Assembly (NCBI GenBank): GCA_029218545.1
Contig: JAQXRN010000241.1
Location: 1 to 36,211 of the forward strand
DNA length: 36,211 nucleotides
DNA from: Bacillota bacterium
GTDB taxonomy: Bacteria; Bacillota; Clostridia; Peptostreptococcales; Anaerovoracaceae
Direction: 5' to 3'
The notes below the pieces were generated by a model that was given only the letters and a program-made list of their open reading frames with translations, was not told the DNA's origin and did no database searches. This document shows, piece after piece, positions 1 through 10,143 of this stretch (the stretch's first letter is position 1; every line of letters starts with the position of its first letter). The translations under genes and the position numbers were made by a program.

Positions 1-60
1 TGATTTTTCAATGCCCTCTTTATATGCCTTATATGCATATTAACTTTCCAGATTAATGTC

Positions 61-1947
61 CTACCAGCTTCCGCCGCCTCCGCCGCCGAAGCCGCCGCCT
101 GAGAAACCACCGAAGCCTCCTCCTGAGAAGCCGCCTCCGCCGCTTCCTGAGTCTCCACCTGTAGGAATGTGAATATTCTTTTCAAAGCTGCGCCCGCAAG
201 CTCTTGTCATGTTTGAAATCATCCAGATATCAAACATGTCAATATCTCTACCCACATACCAGGATGGTTTTGCCATAGGTATCTTTTCAAATTTCTTTAC
301 CCATTTATCGGTTAGTCCCATTACATATGCATACGGCAATACGTTATAGAAATAACCCGGGTCTTCTTCAACCAAAGCATTGATTTTGGAAAGCTCCGCA
401 GTTTCAATAAAGTTCTTTAGACCTAAAACCTTTCCCATAATGGCAATGCTCTTGGCAGTTCTCTGTCTCATAAGAACCGTTGCAATGCATTCTCCTGTAA
501 GAAGCACTGCCAGCAACACAAATATCCATACAGCTTCAAACATTACCATTCCTACAAGGTAAGAATATGCACAAACAGATATTATCAGGAGCAACCAGAC
601 AATCACACTGCTAATCTTTTTGGATGCCGGTTTCATTGTATAAATCATATACTCTCTTACAACTGCGACAGCAAGAATAATAGCAACTGCTATGGCAGCT
701 ATTGCAGCAAATACCATTACGACGGTCTTTGCACTGTACCATTCAGCAAGCAGCATATTCGCTATCAGTAAAACCACTGTCATCACCATTCCAAGAACCT
801 GGAAAACGGCAGACTTAATTGACATCTGTCTATTTTTGACCGAGCTGAAGTGTCCTCTCAGCTGTTCGATTGCAGTCAGGTAACTTTCGCCGAAATCTTC
901 ATCGAGATCGTCAAAGTTGATTTCATCTCCTTTATTGAACAATCCTCTAAAGAGAGTCTTCGCAAAGTTCTTTTCCTTTGGCTCGATATCTTTCAGCTTT
1001 CTGAGAATAATGCTCTTTTCGCTCTCCTGCTGGATGGATATGTATCCCTTCTCTGCATAATATAGAATAAGCGAAATGATATCACGCTTGTCTATAGAAT
1101 TGTCGATAATAAATCCCACCTCTGCAGGGGTCATTCCCTCAGGCGGATAAAACTCTACAGTAGGAATAATTCTCTTATCTCTTCCAAAGAAGAACCAAAG
1201 CAATATGATAATAACAGGTATAACAAGACCCATAGCTATCGCTAAAGTCTTTGACCACCCGTAGCCTGCTTCACCTTCCCAGTACCCTTCAGGAAGCTCA
1301 CAGAGTACAGTTATGCCTTTTCCCTGTTCGAGCCCGCTTGCCTTAACTGAAAGAGTTCTTGTCTTTTTGTCATAGGTCCACTGAACATCCCCGGAACCGG
1401 TAAATCCGTATTTGCCGCTGTATACCTTTATTTTACCTTCATCGATTTTCTTAGGAAAAACGATTGTGGCAGACGAACTTTTAATAGGAGTTTCCCAGCC
1501 CGTAGGCAGAATGTCCACATAGAAAAAGTCCTTTGACTCATCTCTGTCATCATGAATAACCATTCTGTAGTTTATTTCATAATTCTGCCTTCCTGTTACA
1601 GTTTCATCCTCATCGCCGATCTGAACAACCATGTTGCTATCTTCCGAATAGTCGCTGAAGTTCCATCCGGGAACATCAATGTCTTTAATACTCATATATC
1701 CCATATCATCAAAGTTTCCATATGGAATATATCTGAAAATACCATGTTTCTGTGTAGCAAAATTAACAGAAATACTTTCTTTAACTTGGTATGTGTTATC
1801 CTTGTTTACTGCAATAAAAACATCGTAGCTGTCTGTAGTGTAGCTTGCTGCTAAAGCAGGTGATGCACCGAAAACAAGGCACACCAAAAGTGCTGCAACT
1901 ATTGCAGTTCTTCTAAGTATCTTGCTTGAAAAAGTCATAATATCCAC
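61..1947 (-). CDS. DUF2207 (YciQ-like) predicted membrane protein with Gly-rich C-terminal tail
   Basis: 628 aa ORF; signal peptide (ILRRTAIVAALLVCLVFGASPALA), several TM segments, terminal SGGGGFSGGGFGG tail typical of the family; adjacent to lemA. Confidence 0.85.
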   Translation of the reverse strand: MDIMTFSSKILRRTAIVAALLVCLVFGASPALAASYTTDSYDVFIAVNKDNTYQVKESISVNFATQKHGIFRYIPYGNFDDMGYMSIKDIDVPGWNFSDYSEDSNMVVQIGDEDETVTGRQNYEINYRMVIHDDRDESKDFFYVDILPTGWETPIKSSSATIVFPKKIDEGKIKVYSGKYGFTGSGDVQWTYDKKTRTLSVKASGLEQGKGITVLCELPEGYWEGEAGYGWSKTLAIAMGLVIPVIIILLWFFFGRDKRIIPTVEFYPPEGMTPAEVGFIIDNSIDKRDIISLILYYAEKGYISIQQESEKSIILRKLKDIEPKEKNFAKTLFRGLFNKGDEINFDDLDEDFGESYLTAIEQLRGHFSSVKNRQMSIKSAVFQVLGMVMTVVLLIANMLLAEWYSAKTVVMVFAAIAAIAVAIILAVAVVREYMIYTMKPASKKISSVIVWLLLIISVCAYSYLVGMVMFEAVWIFVLLAVLLTGECIATVLMRQRTAKSIAIMGKVLGLKNFIETAELSKINALVEEDPGYFYNVLPYAYVMGLTDKWVKKFEKIPMAKPSWYVGRDIDMFDIWMISNMTRACGRSFEKNIHIPTGGDSGSGGGGFSGGGFGGFSGGGFGGGGGGSW

Positions 1948-1954
1948 CTGAATT

Positions 1955-2500
1955 CTAGAAGCTTACCTTCACATTCTGTCTTTCTTCAGCAGCATCAACT
2001 TCAAACATAGCCTTCTTTTCAAATTTGAAAATTCCCGCAATAATATTTGAAGGGAATGCTTCGCACTTTACATTAAACTGCTTAACTACAGCATTGTAGT
2101 ATTTACGTGAGTTAGCAATATCCTCTTCCACTTTCTTCAGCTGGTTCTGAAGATCAAGGAAGTTCTGATTTGCCTTTAAATCAGGATAATTTTCAGCAAT
2201 TGCAAATAAGCTCTTGAGAGTTCCCTGCAACTGATTTTCCCCTGCAATTTTATCCTCAACTGTTGCTGCACCCTGTGCCATGTTTCTTGCTTCGATTACT
2301 TTTGTAAGAGTTTCTTTTTCGTGAGCTGCATATCCCTTAACTGTTTCTACCAGGTTTGGAATAAGATCATATCTCTTCTTCAGATATACATCCATTGTGG
2401 CAAAAGCCTCTTCACAATTGTTTTTAAGCTTGATAAATCCATTGTACATTCCTATTACTGCAACAACGATTACAACGATTACTAATAAAGCGATTATCAT
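1955..2500 (-). CDS. lemA: LemA family protein
   Basis: 181 aa; N-terminal TM, then YNGFIKLKNNCEEAFATMDVYLKKRYDLIPNLVETVKGYAAHE, characteristic of LemA; SD GGAGGAG upstream. Confidence 0.93.
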   Translation of the reverse strand: MIIALLVIVVIVVAVIGMYNGFIKLKNNCEEAFATMDVYLKKRYDLIPNLVETVKGYAAHEKETLTKVIEARNMAQGAATVEDKIAGENQLQGTLKSLFAIAENYPDLKANQNFLDLQNQLKKVEEDIANSRKYYNAVVKQFNVKCEAFPSNIIAGIFKFEKKAMFEVDAAEERQNVKVSF

Positions 2501-2533
2501 TTTTCTCCTCCTTTAATACCTTAATAATGTCTT

Positions 2534-3202
2534 TTATTTCAAATCCCAGTCAATAGGTTTTTGACCCGTTATCTCCAGAAATCTGTTGGCCTTGCTGAAG
2601 TACCCTCCTCCAAAGAATCCTCTGTAGGCAGAAAGGGGGCTTGGATGAGGTCCTGCAATAATCATATGATTCTTATTGGTTATCAATGCCTCTTTTGCCC
2701 TTGCGTTGGAGCCCCATAGTATAAATACCATAGGTGCCTCCCTTTCGTTAAGGTGTCTTGCCACGGAATCGGTAAATTCCTCCCATCCCTTACCTCTATG
2801 AGAGTTGGCTTGCCCTTTGCGAACGGTTAAAACATTGTTCAGAAGAAGCACACCCTGTTTTGCCCATTTTTCCAGGTATCCGTGGTCAGGTGGTGTAATT
2901 CCAAGGTCATTTTCGATTTCTTTATAAATATTTACAAGGGATGGTGGAATCTGCACTCCCTTGTTTACGGAAAAGCACAGACCGTGAGCCTGATTCGGTT
3001 CATGATAAGGATCCTGCCCTAAGATTACCACTTTGGTGTTCTCATATGAGGAATATCTCAATGCGTTGAAAATATCCTCTTTAGGAGGATAGATAGTCTG
3101 TTCCTCATATTCCTTTTTCAGAAAATCTCTAAGGTTCAGAAAGTACTCCTTGTCAAATTCTTCAGCCAGTATTTCATCCCAGTCATTGCCGATATGTACC
3201 AC
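2534..3202 (-). CDS. ung: Uracil-DNA glycosylase (family 1)
   Basis: 222 aa; [18 protein letters not shown] and [14 protein letters not shown] motifs; GTG start with GGGGAGG SD. Confidence 0.97.
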   Translation of the reverse strand: MVHIGNDWDEILAEEFDKEYFLNLRDFLKKEYEEQTIYPPKEDIFNALRYSSYENTKVVILGQDPYHEPNQAHGLCFSVNKGVQIPPSLVNIYKEIENDLGITPPDHGYLEKWAKQGVLLLNNVLTVRKGQANSHRGKGWEEFTDSVARHLNEREAPMVFILWGSNARAKEALITNKNHMIIAGPHPSPLSAYRGFFGGGYFSKANRFLEITGQKPIDWDLK

Positions 3203-3229
3203 TTTTATTCTGCCTCCCCTTTACTCCAT

Positions 3230-3258
3230 TTGAAATATTATAGCACAATGTGTATAAT
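3230..3258 (+). promoter_or_regulatory. Sigma-A type promoter: TTGAAA-N17-TATAAT
   Basis: -35 TTGAAA 3230-3235, 17-nt spacer, -10 TATAAT 3253-3258; ATG lies 6 nt after the -10. Confidence 0.7.
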
Positions 3259-3264
3259 GTTGCC

Positions 3265-3912
3265 ATGAGTAAAATTTATGTTAGTAAAGAAGCAAACAGC
3301 CACCTGATAAAATACCTTGAAGAACAAGGTCATAAGGTGTCTCTTATGGAGTCAAAAGCCGATATTGACCCGCCCATCAGCTGCCATCCCGACATCTACA
3401 TGTGCCAGCTGACCCCTGAGGCAGTCTTTCATGGAAATCCTGAAAAGCTTGGAAGAGACTACCCATCTCATGCCATATATAACGGCTGTTCAACGGGCAA
3501 ATTCTTCATTCACAACCTGAAGATTACAGATTCTGAACTTCTTGAAGCTGCCTGCGGCAAAGGTCTGATAACGGTCCACGTTCCTCAAGGCTACAGCAAA
3601 TGCAATATTGTGGTTGTAGACGAGGATTCAATCATAACTTCAGACATGGGCATCTTCAGATCTGCCTTAAAAGCGGGGCTCGAAGTTCTTCTTATCGAGC
3701 CAAAGCAAGTGATACTTCATGGCTACCCTTACGGCTTTCTTGGAGGCGCCAGCGGCAGAATCGGCGATACCATATTGTTTAACGGCGATTTATCAAAGCA
3801 TTCAGATTTCAAGGAAATATGCCGGTTCATTTCTAGTCGTGGCTTAAAGACAAAATATTTTACAGAGTACCCACTCACAGATATCGGGTCAATAATACAG
3901 GAGAAAAAATGA
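3265..3912 (+). CDS. DUF6873-like protein (GME-fold family), hypothetical
   Basis: ORF 3250..3912; start at ATG 3265 (MSKIYVSKEAN) preferred because the track ATG at 3250 is upstream of the -10 box. Conserved-looking HPDIYMCQL, YNGCSTGKFFIHNLK, GGASGRIGDTILFNGDLSKH. Confidence 0.75.
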   Translation: MSKIYVSKEANSHLIKYLEEQGHKVSLMESKADIDPPISCHPDIYMCQLTPEAVFHGNPEKLGRDYPSHAIYNGCSTGKFFIHNLKITDSELLEAACGKGLITVHVPQGYSKCNIVVVDEDSIITSDMGIFRSALKAGLEVLLIEPKQVILHGYPYGFLGGASGRIGDTILFNGDLSKHSDFKEICRFISSRGLKTKYFTEYPLTDIGSIIQEKK

Positions 3913-4988
3913 AAAAACACGCAATCATTCCCATCTTCATACCCCATAAGGGCTGCCCAAATGATTGTATCTTTTGCAACCAGAGAAAAATTACGGCAAG
4001 AACAGCGGATGTTACCCCTTCCGATATTCATAATACTATTAAGACCTATATGTCAACTTTGTCAGTAATGGATATGGAAACTATAGAACTGTCCTTTTTT
4101 GGGGGTTCTTTTACCGGAATTCCTATGGAAGAACAGACCGCCTTTCTTGAAATTGCAAAGGAGTATAAGGATAGGGGAATCATAGACAAGATTCATCTGA
4201 GTACGCGCCCGGATTATATCAATCATGCAATTCTCGATAATCTCAAAAAATACGGTGTCGATGTAATAGAGCTGGGAGTGCAATCCTTTGCCGAGCCCGT
4301 GTTAAAGGCTTCAAGAAGATGCCACGACGCAGCATGTGTCTACGAAAGCAGCCGGCTAATCAAGGAATACGGTTTTACCCTCGGAATCCAGCTCATGATA
4401 GGCCTTCCCGAGGATACCCTTGAATATGATATTTTTTCTGCCAGAGAGGCTGTCTCACTAGCCCCCGAAATTGCCAGACTGTACCCAACAGTGGTTATTA
4501 AGGATACACCATTATACGATGAGATGGAAGCAGGCAGATTCGTTCCCATGACTGAAGATGATGCCGTTATGAGAACGGCTCGCATGTACGAGATTCTCAC
4601 AGATGCAGGAATCAATGTAATCAGAGTGGGGCTTAAGTCCAGCGACATTATTTCCGACCCTTCCACTACATCCGGAACCTTTCATCCAGCCTTCAGACAG
4701 CTTGTTGAAGGATATTTAGCTAAGGAAAGCCTTGAAAAGCAAGTCAAAATTATGTATGCTAGAAGGGATACTTCTATGAAGGACTCAAGACATGAATCAA
4801 TTAAAGTGGCCTTTATTTCAAATCAGAAATGTTACAACAACATGTTTGGTCATGGAGGAATCAATAGAAAATATTTTTCAACAGAATATGATAGGCTAGA
4901 CATCAGATATATGTGCGATTACCAGTTCAGCAGTGATCTGCACCTTAAAGATAATCAATATCTGGTTAAAGACCTTTCAAAATACTAA
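3909..4988 (+). CDS. Radical SAM protein, Elp3/COG1243-like
   Basis: 359 aa; CPNDCIFC (CxxxCxxC) cluster motif, ELSFFGGSFTGIP; ATGA overlap with upstream gene. Confidence 0.88.
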   Translation: MKKHAIIPIFIPHKGCPNDCIFCNQRKITARTADVTPSDIHNTIKTYMSTLSVMDMETIELSFFGGSFTGIPMEEQTAFLEIAKEYKDRGIIDKIHLSTRPDYINHAILDNLKKYGVDVIELGVQSFAEPVLKASRRCHDAACVYESSRLIKEYGFTLGIQLMIGLPEDTLEYDIFSAREAVSLAPEIARLYPTVVIKDTPLYDEMEAGRFVPMTEDDAVMRTARMYEILTDAGINVIRVGLKSSDIISDPSTTSGTFHPAFRQLVEGYLAKESLEKQVKIMYARRDTSMKDSRHESIKVAFISNQKCYNNMFGHGGINRKYFSTEYDRLDIRYMCDYQFSSDLHLKDNQYLVKDLSKY

Positions 4989-5006
4989 ATTTAAGGAGAT
5001 TTTGCA

Positions 5007-5270
5007 ATGAAAGCAGTATTAACAGTAATCGGTAAAGATATGGTGGGCATTTTAGCCAAGGTTGCATCCTCATGTGCAGAAAAAAATGCCAATGTACTTG
5101 AAGTTACTCAGTCCATTCTGGATGGATATTTCTGCATGGTTATGGTGATTGATATCAGCAAGCTTACATGTGAGCTTGATGAACTTGGCACTACCGTAAG
5201 AGCAGCTGTTCCTGATATGGTAATCCATGTTATGCATGAAGACATTTTCAATTCCATGCACAGAATATAA
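5007..5270 (+). CDS. ACT domain protein (UPF0237 family)
   Basis: 87 aa; MKAVLTVIGKDMVGILAKVASSCAEKNANVLEV; SD AAGGAG; immediately upstream of PFL family gene. Confidence 0.92.
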   Translation: MKAVLTVIGKDMVGILAKVASSCAEKNANVLEVTQSILDGYFCMVMVIDISKLTCELDELGTTVRAAVPDMVIHVMHEDIFNSMHRI

Positions 5271-5288
5271 TTAAACGGAGGAAACTTT

Positions 5289-6647
5289 ATGATAAACTTT
5301 AATGACATCATGGAAACCATTACCATGATTCAGGAAGAAAATTTAGATATACGAACCATTACCATGGGAATTTCTCTATTGGATTGCGCCGATGCAGATA
5401 TAGATCGTTCCTGTGAAAAGATTTACAACAAGATAACCACTAAGGCTAAGAACCTTGTTGCTGTAGGAGAAGCAATAGAAAAGAAATACGGCATTCCTAT
5501 TGTAAACAAGAGAATCAGCGTTACTCCAATTGCGATACTTGTAGCTGCAAGCGGCGGTGACCCTGTTAAATATGCAAAGACCCTAGATAGAGCCGCAAAG
5601 GAAGTAGGTGTAAATTTCATCGGTGGCTTCAGTGCCCTAGTTCAAAAGGGCTTCAGTGCAGGTGACAAAGAACTGATTCAGGCAATTCCTCGTGCTCTGG
5701 CCGAAACAGACTTCGTTTGCTCCTCAGTAAATATCGGATCAACAAAAGCCGGTATCAATATGGATGCTGTAAAGATGATGGGTGACGTGGTAAGGGAAGC
5801 TGCAGAGCTTACAAAAGACAAGCAGTGCATAGGTGCTGCAAAGCTGGTTGTTTTCTGCAATGCACCTGAAGACAATCCTTTTATGGCCGGTGCCTTCCAC
5901 GGTATCAGCGAACCTGATGTAGTACTAAATGTGGGTGTTTCCGGTCCCGGAGTTGTTCGTGCAGCTCTTACAAGACTTCCGGATGATGCACCTCTTAATG
6001 AAGTTGCAGAGCTTATCAAAAAGACTGCATTTAAAATTACAAGAATGGGACAGTTAGTTGGTACAGAAGCAGCAGAAATGCTGGGTATCCCATTTGGAAT
6101 AATTGACCTTTCACTGGCACCTACACCTGCTGTTGGCGATTCAGTTGCTTATATCTTAGAAGAAATCGGCCTTGAACAATGCGGAACACACGGAACAACC
6201 GCTGCTCTCGCAATGCTTAACGACGCAGTTAAAAAGGGCGGCGTAATGGCATCCTCTTCAGTAGGCGGACTGTCGGGAGCATTTATTCCTGTTACAGAAG
6301 ATGCCGGAATGATCGATGCCGCGCGTAAGGAAACACTTTCCATAGAAAAGCTTGAGGCCATGACAGCAGTTTGCTCTGTAGGTCTTGACATGATTGTAAT
6401 TCCTGGAGATACTCCTGCTACAACTATTTCTGCCATCATTGCCGACGAAGCAGCAATCGGCATGGTAAATTCAAAAACTACTGCAGTGAGAGTAATCCCT
6501 GCAATAGGTGTTCCTGAAGGAGAAGAACTCGACTTCGGCGGTCTGCTTGGAAATGGTCCTGTAATGAAGCTTCGCCCTCAGTCATCATCAAAAATGATAA
6601 ACAGAGGCGGCAGAATACCGGCACCAATGCAAAGTCTGAAAAACTAA
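5289..6647 (+). CDS. PFL family protein (UPF0210 / DUF711)
   Basis: 452 aa; typical family sequence, known partner of the upstream ACT protein; SD GGAGG. Confidence 0.93.
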   Translation: MINFNDIMETITMIQEENLDIRTITMGISLLDCADADIDRSCEKIYNKITTKAKNLVAVGEAIEKKYGIPIVNKRISVTPIAILVAASGGDPVKYAKTLDRAAKEVGVNFIGGFSALVQKGFSAGDKELIQAIPRALAETDFVCSSVNIGSTKAGINMDAVKMMGDVVREAAELTKDKQCIGAAKLVVFCNAPEDNPFMAGAFHGISEPDVVLNVGVSGPGVVRAALTRLPDDAPLNEVAELIKKTAFKITRMGQLVGTEAAEMLGIPFGIIDLSLAPTPAVGDSVAYILEEIGLEQCGTHGTTAALAMLNDAVKKGGVMASSSVGGLSGAFIPVTEDAGMIDAARKETLSIEKLEAMTAVCSVGLDMIVIPGDTPATTISAIIADEAAIGMVNSKTTAVRVIPAIGVPEGEELDFGGLLGNGPVMKLRPQSSSKMINRGGRIPAPMQSLKN

Positions 6648-6690
6648 TATGAAGGAATATGAAGATTGTGTGGTTTATTGCCCGCTCCCA

Positions 6691-6719
6691 TTGACATTAG
6701 TGCTCTATACGAGTAAATT
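6691..6719 (+). promoter_or_regulatory. Sigma-A type promoter TTGACA-N17-TAAATT
   Basis: -35 TTGACA 6691-6696, -10 TAAATT 6714-6719, upstream of zinc-ribbon membrane protein. Confidence 0.6.
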
Positions 6720-6752
6720 ATGGTTATGATTTTAAAAGGAGGGAGAAATCTG

Positions 6753-7142
6753 ATGGGCAATTTTCGATATAAACTTGCACAATTCATGATAGGAAGAAAC
6801 GGTTTTGATACATTCTGTCACGCTTTACTAAAACTGGCTCTTTTTCTGATAATTGCCGACATCATAGTTCCCGGAAGAATTCTTCAAAAAATCGGTTTCC
6901 TGGCAATACTATATTCATATTTTAGAGCGTTTTCTCGCAATGTAGTCAGAAGACGTGCAGAGAATTACTGGTATGTTGAGACTATTGATATGCCTATAAG
7001 GGCCTACAGAGGTCGTGACCATAAGAACTATGTATATTTTAAGTGTCCTACATGTAAACAGACTTTGAGGGCTCCTAAAGGACGTGGCAAGATAAGAGTT
7101 ACTTGCAGTCGTTGCAACAGTAAATTCGAAAAAAAAGTTTGA
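6753..7142 (+). CDS. Small membrane protein with C-terminal zinc ribbon
   Basis: Track ORF begins 6720 but ATG 6753 follows a strong AAAAGGAGGGAG SD; hydrophobic segments; CPTC...CSRC zinc-ribbon pairs. Confidence 0.75.
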   Translation: MGNFRYKLAQFMIGRNGFDTFCHALLKLALFLIIADIIVPGRILQKIGFLAILYSYFRAFSRNVVRRRAENYWYVETIDMPIRAYRGRDHKNYVYFKCPTCKQTLRAPKGRGKIRVTCSRCNSKFEKKV

Positions 7143-7167
7143 TAGCATTATTATTTGATAGCATTAT

Positions 7168-7203
7168 AAAAGGATGTCCACATCAGAAAAAGGACATCCT
7201 TTT
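7168..7203. terminator. Bidirectional intrinsic terminator
   Basis: AAAAGGATGTCC (7168-7179) / GGACATCCTTTT (7192-7203) between convergent genes. Confidence 0.9.
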
Positions 7204-7211
7204 TTAATCTT

Positions 7212-7919
7212 TTAAATCAGCCCGCTTACAAAATCAAATAGCGGAACAAGTGCAACAGGCAAGAAAATAGCCGGCGTGTAGTTCATTATCTTAAGTTTGG
7301 TTGCACCGATTAGATTCAGTGCCATTCCAACAAGCATAAGAGAGCCGACACATGTCATTTCTGCAATTACCGCATCGCTTAAAAATGGCTGAATAAATTG
7401 CGCAAGCAACACAATTCCGCCTTGAAACACAAGCACAAATCCAGCAGATGCCAAAACTCCCACGCCCAGTGAAGCCGCAAAGAACACCGATGATATTCCG
7501 TCCATTGTAGCCTTGGTTATAAGCATTGTGTTATCACCTATAAGTCCCGCCTGAAGAGAACCGACAATGGTCATGGCACCAACACAAAACAACATGCTGG
7601 CTGTAATAAACCCTTCAGAAAAGGAAGGACCGCCTTCTTGAGATTTATTAATAAACTTCTTTTCGAATTTCTCAACGCCTCTGTTTACTCTGGCATCAAT
7701 ATCGAGAGCCATGCCTATTACGGCACCTACCGCCATGGAAATTACGGCAATTATCGCATTTTGACCTTCAAATGCACCGCTGATTCCAATATACATTGTA
7801 ACCAGACCCATGCCGCTTATGATGAAGCCTGACCAGTTATCAGGTATCGCCTTTTTGGCAGCAAGGCCTATCAGACTTCCTATTACTACAGTTACAGTGT
7901 TAACTATTACTCCAAGCAA
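7212..7919 (-). CDS. DUF554 family membrane protein (YdfK/YqgA-like)
   Basis: 235 aa; MLGVIVNTVTVVIGSLIGLAAKKAIP, multi-TM. Confidence 0.9.
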   Translation of the reverse strand: MLGVIVNTVTVVIGSLIGLAAKKAIPDNWSGFIISGMGLVTMYIGISGAFEGQNAIIAVISMAVGAVIGMALDIDARVNRGVEKFEKKFINKSQEGGPSFSEGFITASMLFCVGAMTIVGSLQAGLIGDNTMLITKATMDGISSVFFAASLGVGVLASAGFVLVFQGGIVLLAQFIQPFLSDAVIAEMTCVGSLMLVGMALNLIGATKLKIMNYTPAIFLPVALVPLFDFVSGLI

Positions 7920-7921
7920 GG

Positions 7922-8200
7922 TTATTCACCATCCTCATCCGGTGCGATTTCTTTTTCGAGAGCTTCAATAGCAGCTAAACGCTCATCTATTTTATCACAA
8001 AGCTCCTTAAATTTTTCAACATCTGCATGAGTCCCTGACTTCATGGAGCTATAGACATATTCGCCTATTTCCTCCTTGAGGTCCTTAATCTTTCCTTTTT
8101 CGAGGACAATTTTTCCTTTGGCTTTTCCATAATCAAGAGTTTCTCCTGCCATTTCGCCTACCTTGTTTGCCATCTGTCCTAATTTGTCAATAAAAGCCAT
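7922..8200 (-). CDS. Hypothetical small coiled-coil protein
   Basis: 92 aa, charged heptad-like sequence; SD GGAGGG; 2 bp from DUF554 gene. Confidence 0.65.
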   Translation of the reverse strand: MAFIDKLGQMANKVGEMAGETLDYGKAKGKIVLEKGKIKDLKEEIGEYVYSSMKSGTHADVEKFKELCDKIDERLAAIEALEKEIAPDEDGE

Positions 8201-8242
8201 GTTTTTTCCCTCCTATATTTGTGCTGTTTATTTGTGCTGTTT

Positions 8243-9301
8243 TTATTTTTTTGCCTTGTAGTTTTTCCAGTATTTGCTGTATAAGTCATCTGCTTCAGAA
8301 CCAAGATTCATGAGTGTTTCTGATTTTGCAAGTATATCCTGTGAAGGATTTAATACATCTGCAGTTGTCATATCTGCTATCTCTTTATTTGGAATCGCAT
8401 AAGTTAGATACTCAAAATTTGTAGCAGCAACCTTTCCATCAAGCATAAAGTTTATCCATGCTTCAGCGCCTTCTTTGTTAGCAGCATTAGATGTAATTGC
8501 CCAGCAGTCTGTCCAAACTTCTGTACCTTCCTTTGGCACAACGAAATCAATATTTTCATTTAATTCCTGTGAATATAACACTTCGCCTGAAGTTATTACT
8601 GCAAGGGCTGCAGACTCTCCAATCATTAGATCTCTTGCACTGTCGTTTGCCAGCTTGTAAACCAATGATTTTTGTTTCAGCAGAAGATCGGTCATTTCCT
8701 TTATCTGGTTTTCATCCGTTGTGTTCATTGAATATCCTAATATTTTGCCTGCAATCATGTACATTTCACGAACAGAATCAGGCATAATAATCTGATCCTT
8801 ATATTTTTCATCCCACAAATCAGTCCAGGAATCAATATCTTCAGCCTTTACCATAGTCTTATTATACATGATTCCGTATGTTCCCCATGTATGTGGAACG
8901 CTGTGCTTCATATCCGGATCAAAATCCTGGAAAAATGACTTCACATTGTCAGTTATATTTGCTGCATTTGGCACATTATCGTAGTTTATCTCACCTAACA
9001 AATCATTTTCAATAAGCTTTGCAATCATGTAATCTGATGCACAAATTACATCATACTTTGCTGTATCATTCTTGATAACAGGGAACAGCTCCTCGTTTGT
9101 ATCGAAATAGTCGATAATGACATCATATCCGGTCTGTTCTTCAAATTCATATTCTAAATCAGGATCGAAATAATCCCCAAAGCAATATACATAAACTTCT
9201 CCCTTTGAACCTTTCTTACTGCCGCCACAGCCGGCCATCAGCCCCGTAATCATCACAAAAATAAGCATCAGGGCAAAAACTTTTACAGCTCTCTTTTTCA
9301 T
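8243..9301 (-). CDS. potD: Spermidine/putrescine ABC transporter substrate-binding lipoprotein
   Basis: 352 aa; lipobox GLMAGC; VYVYCFGDYFDPDLEYEFEEQTGYDVIIDYFDTNEELFPVIK; downstream of potABC. Confidence 0.92.
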   Translation of the reverse strand: MKKRAVKVFALMLIFVMITGLMAGCGGSKKGSKGEVYVYCFGDYFDPDLEYEFEEQTGYDVIIDYFDTNEELFPVIKNDTAKYDVICASDYMIAKLIENDLLGEINYDNVPNAANITDNVKSFFQDFDPDMKHSVPHTWGTYGIMYNKTMVKAEDIDSWTDLWDEKYKDQIIMPDSVREMYMIAGKILGYSMNTTDENQIKEMTDLLLKQKSLVYKLANDSARDLMIGESAALAVITSGEVLYSQELNENIDFVVPKEGTEVWTDCWAITSNAANKEGAEAWINFMLDGKVAATNFEYLTYAIPNKEIADMTTADVLNPSQDILAKSETLMNLGSEADDLYSKYWKNYKAKK

Positions 9302-9345
9302 TTTTCTTTCCTTTCTTTAACGATGTAGATATCAATTTTTAACTT

Positions 9346-10143
9346 TTATCTGTTTTTTCTACTGCTTAAAATATTAACAATTACCAATATGATTAATACC
9401 AGCAGAAATATTACTGTTGATAATGCATATAATGTCGGTCTTATTCCAACCTTCACCTGACTGTAAATCAAGGTAGAAAGGGTATTTATTCCTGCTCCTC
9501 TGGTGAAATGTGTAATTACAAAATCATCAACAGACATAGTAAAGGATAATAAGAATCCTGATAATACCCCGGGCATAATATCCGGTAGAACCACTTTAAA
9601 AAAGGCATATGCAGGGGATGCGCCAAGATCCAGTGCTGCTTCGTATGTGCTGTTTTGAAGTTGTTTAAACTTCGGCATTACAGAAAGAATAACATACGGT
9701 ATGCAAAAGGTTATGTGGCTAAAAAGCACAGTCCCGTAATTAAGTGAAATTCCACAAACTACAAACATCAGCATAATGGATATACCTGTTACAATATCTG
9801 CATTTAACAGAGGTATATTATTTAATCCCATTATCATCAGCCTGCTTTTTTCCTTCATGGAATTCATCCCTATGCAAGCCAAAAGTCCAATAACAGTTGC
9901 TATAGCTGCCGCCCAGAATGCAATGGTTAAAGTATTAATCAGCGCATCCATAATTACTTTGTTTCCCAGCATTTCCTCATACCATCTGAAGGAAAAACCC
10001 ATCCATTTTGTCATTGTTTTTCCATCATTAAAGGACAGCACCATCAGAGTTAAAATTGGAAGATAAAGAAACAGCAGGATTGCTGCAAGGTACAGACCAC
10101 GACAAACCTTGGATGCTATTTTTCTAGTTTTAAAGTTCATCAT
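9346..10143 (-). CDS. potC: Polyamine ABC transporter permease
   Basis: 265 aa; permease EAA-like loop AALDLGASPAYAFFKVVLPDIMPG. Confidence 0.92.
   Translation of the reverse strand: MMNFKTRKIASKVCRGLYLAAILLFLYLPILTLMVLSFNDGKTMTKWMGFSFRWYEEMLGNKVIMDALINTLTIAFWAAAIATVIGLLACIGMNSMKEKSRLMIMGLNNIPLLNADIVTGISIMLMFVVCGISLNYGTVLFSHITFCIPYVILSVMPKFKQLQNSTYEAALDLGASPAYAFFKVVLPDIMPGVLSGFLLSFTMSVDDFVITHFTRGAGINTLSTLIYSQVKVGIRPTLYALSTVIFLLVLIILVIVNILSSRKNR

Noticed and set aside
61-170. GC-rich repetitive stretch at the DUF2207 C-terminus
   Set aside because: Encodes the Gly/Ser/Phe-rich tail normal for this family; not a separate repeat element.
380-6463. Many 60-140 aa ORFs antisense to strong genes (e.g. 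1552..1854 +, 5678..6019 -, 6149..6463 -)
   Set aside because: Lie opposite well-supported conserved CDSs and show low-complexity or compositionally mirrored sequence; no independent support.
7141-7167. Direct repeat GATAGCATTAT x2
   Set aside because: Short, AT-rich and overlaps a stop codon; no further copies seen.
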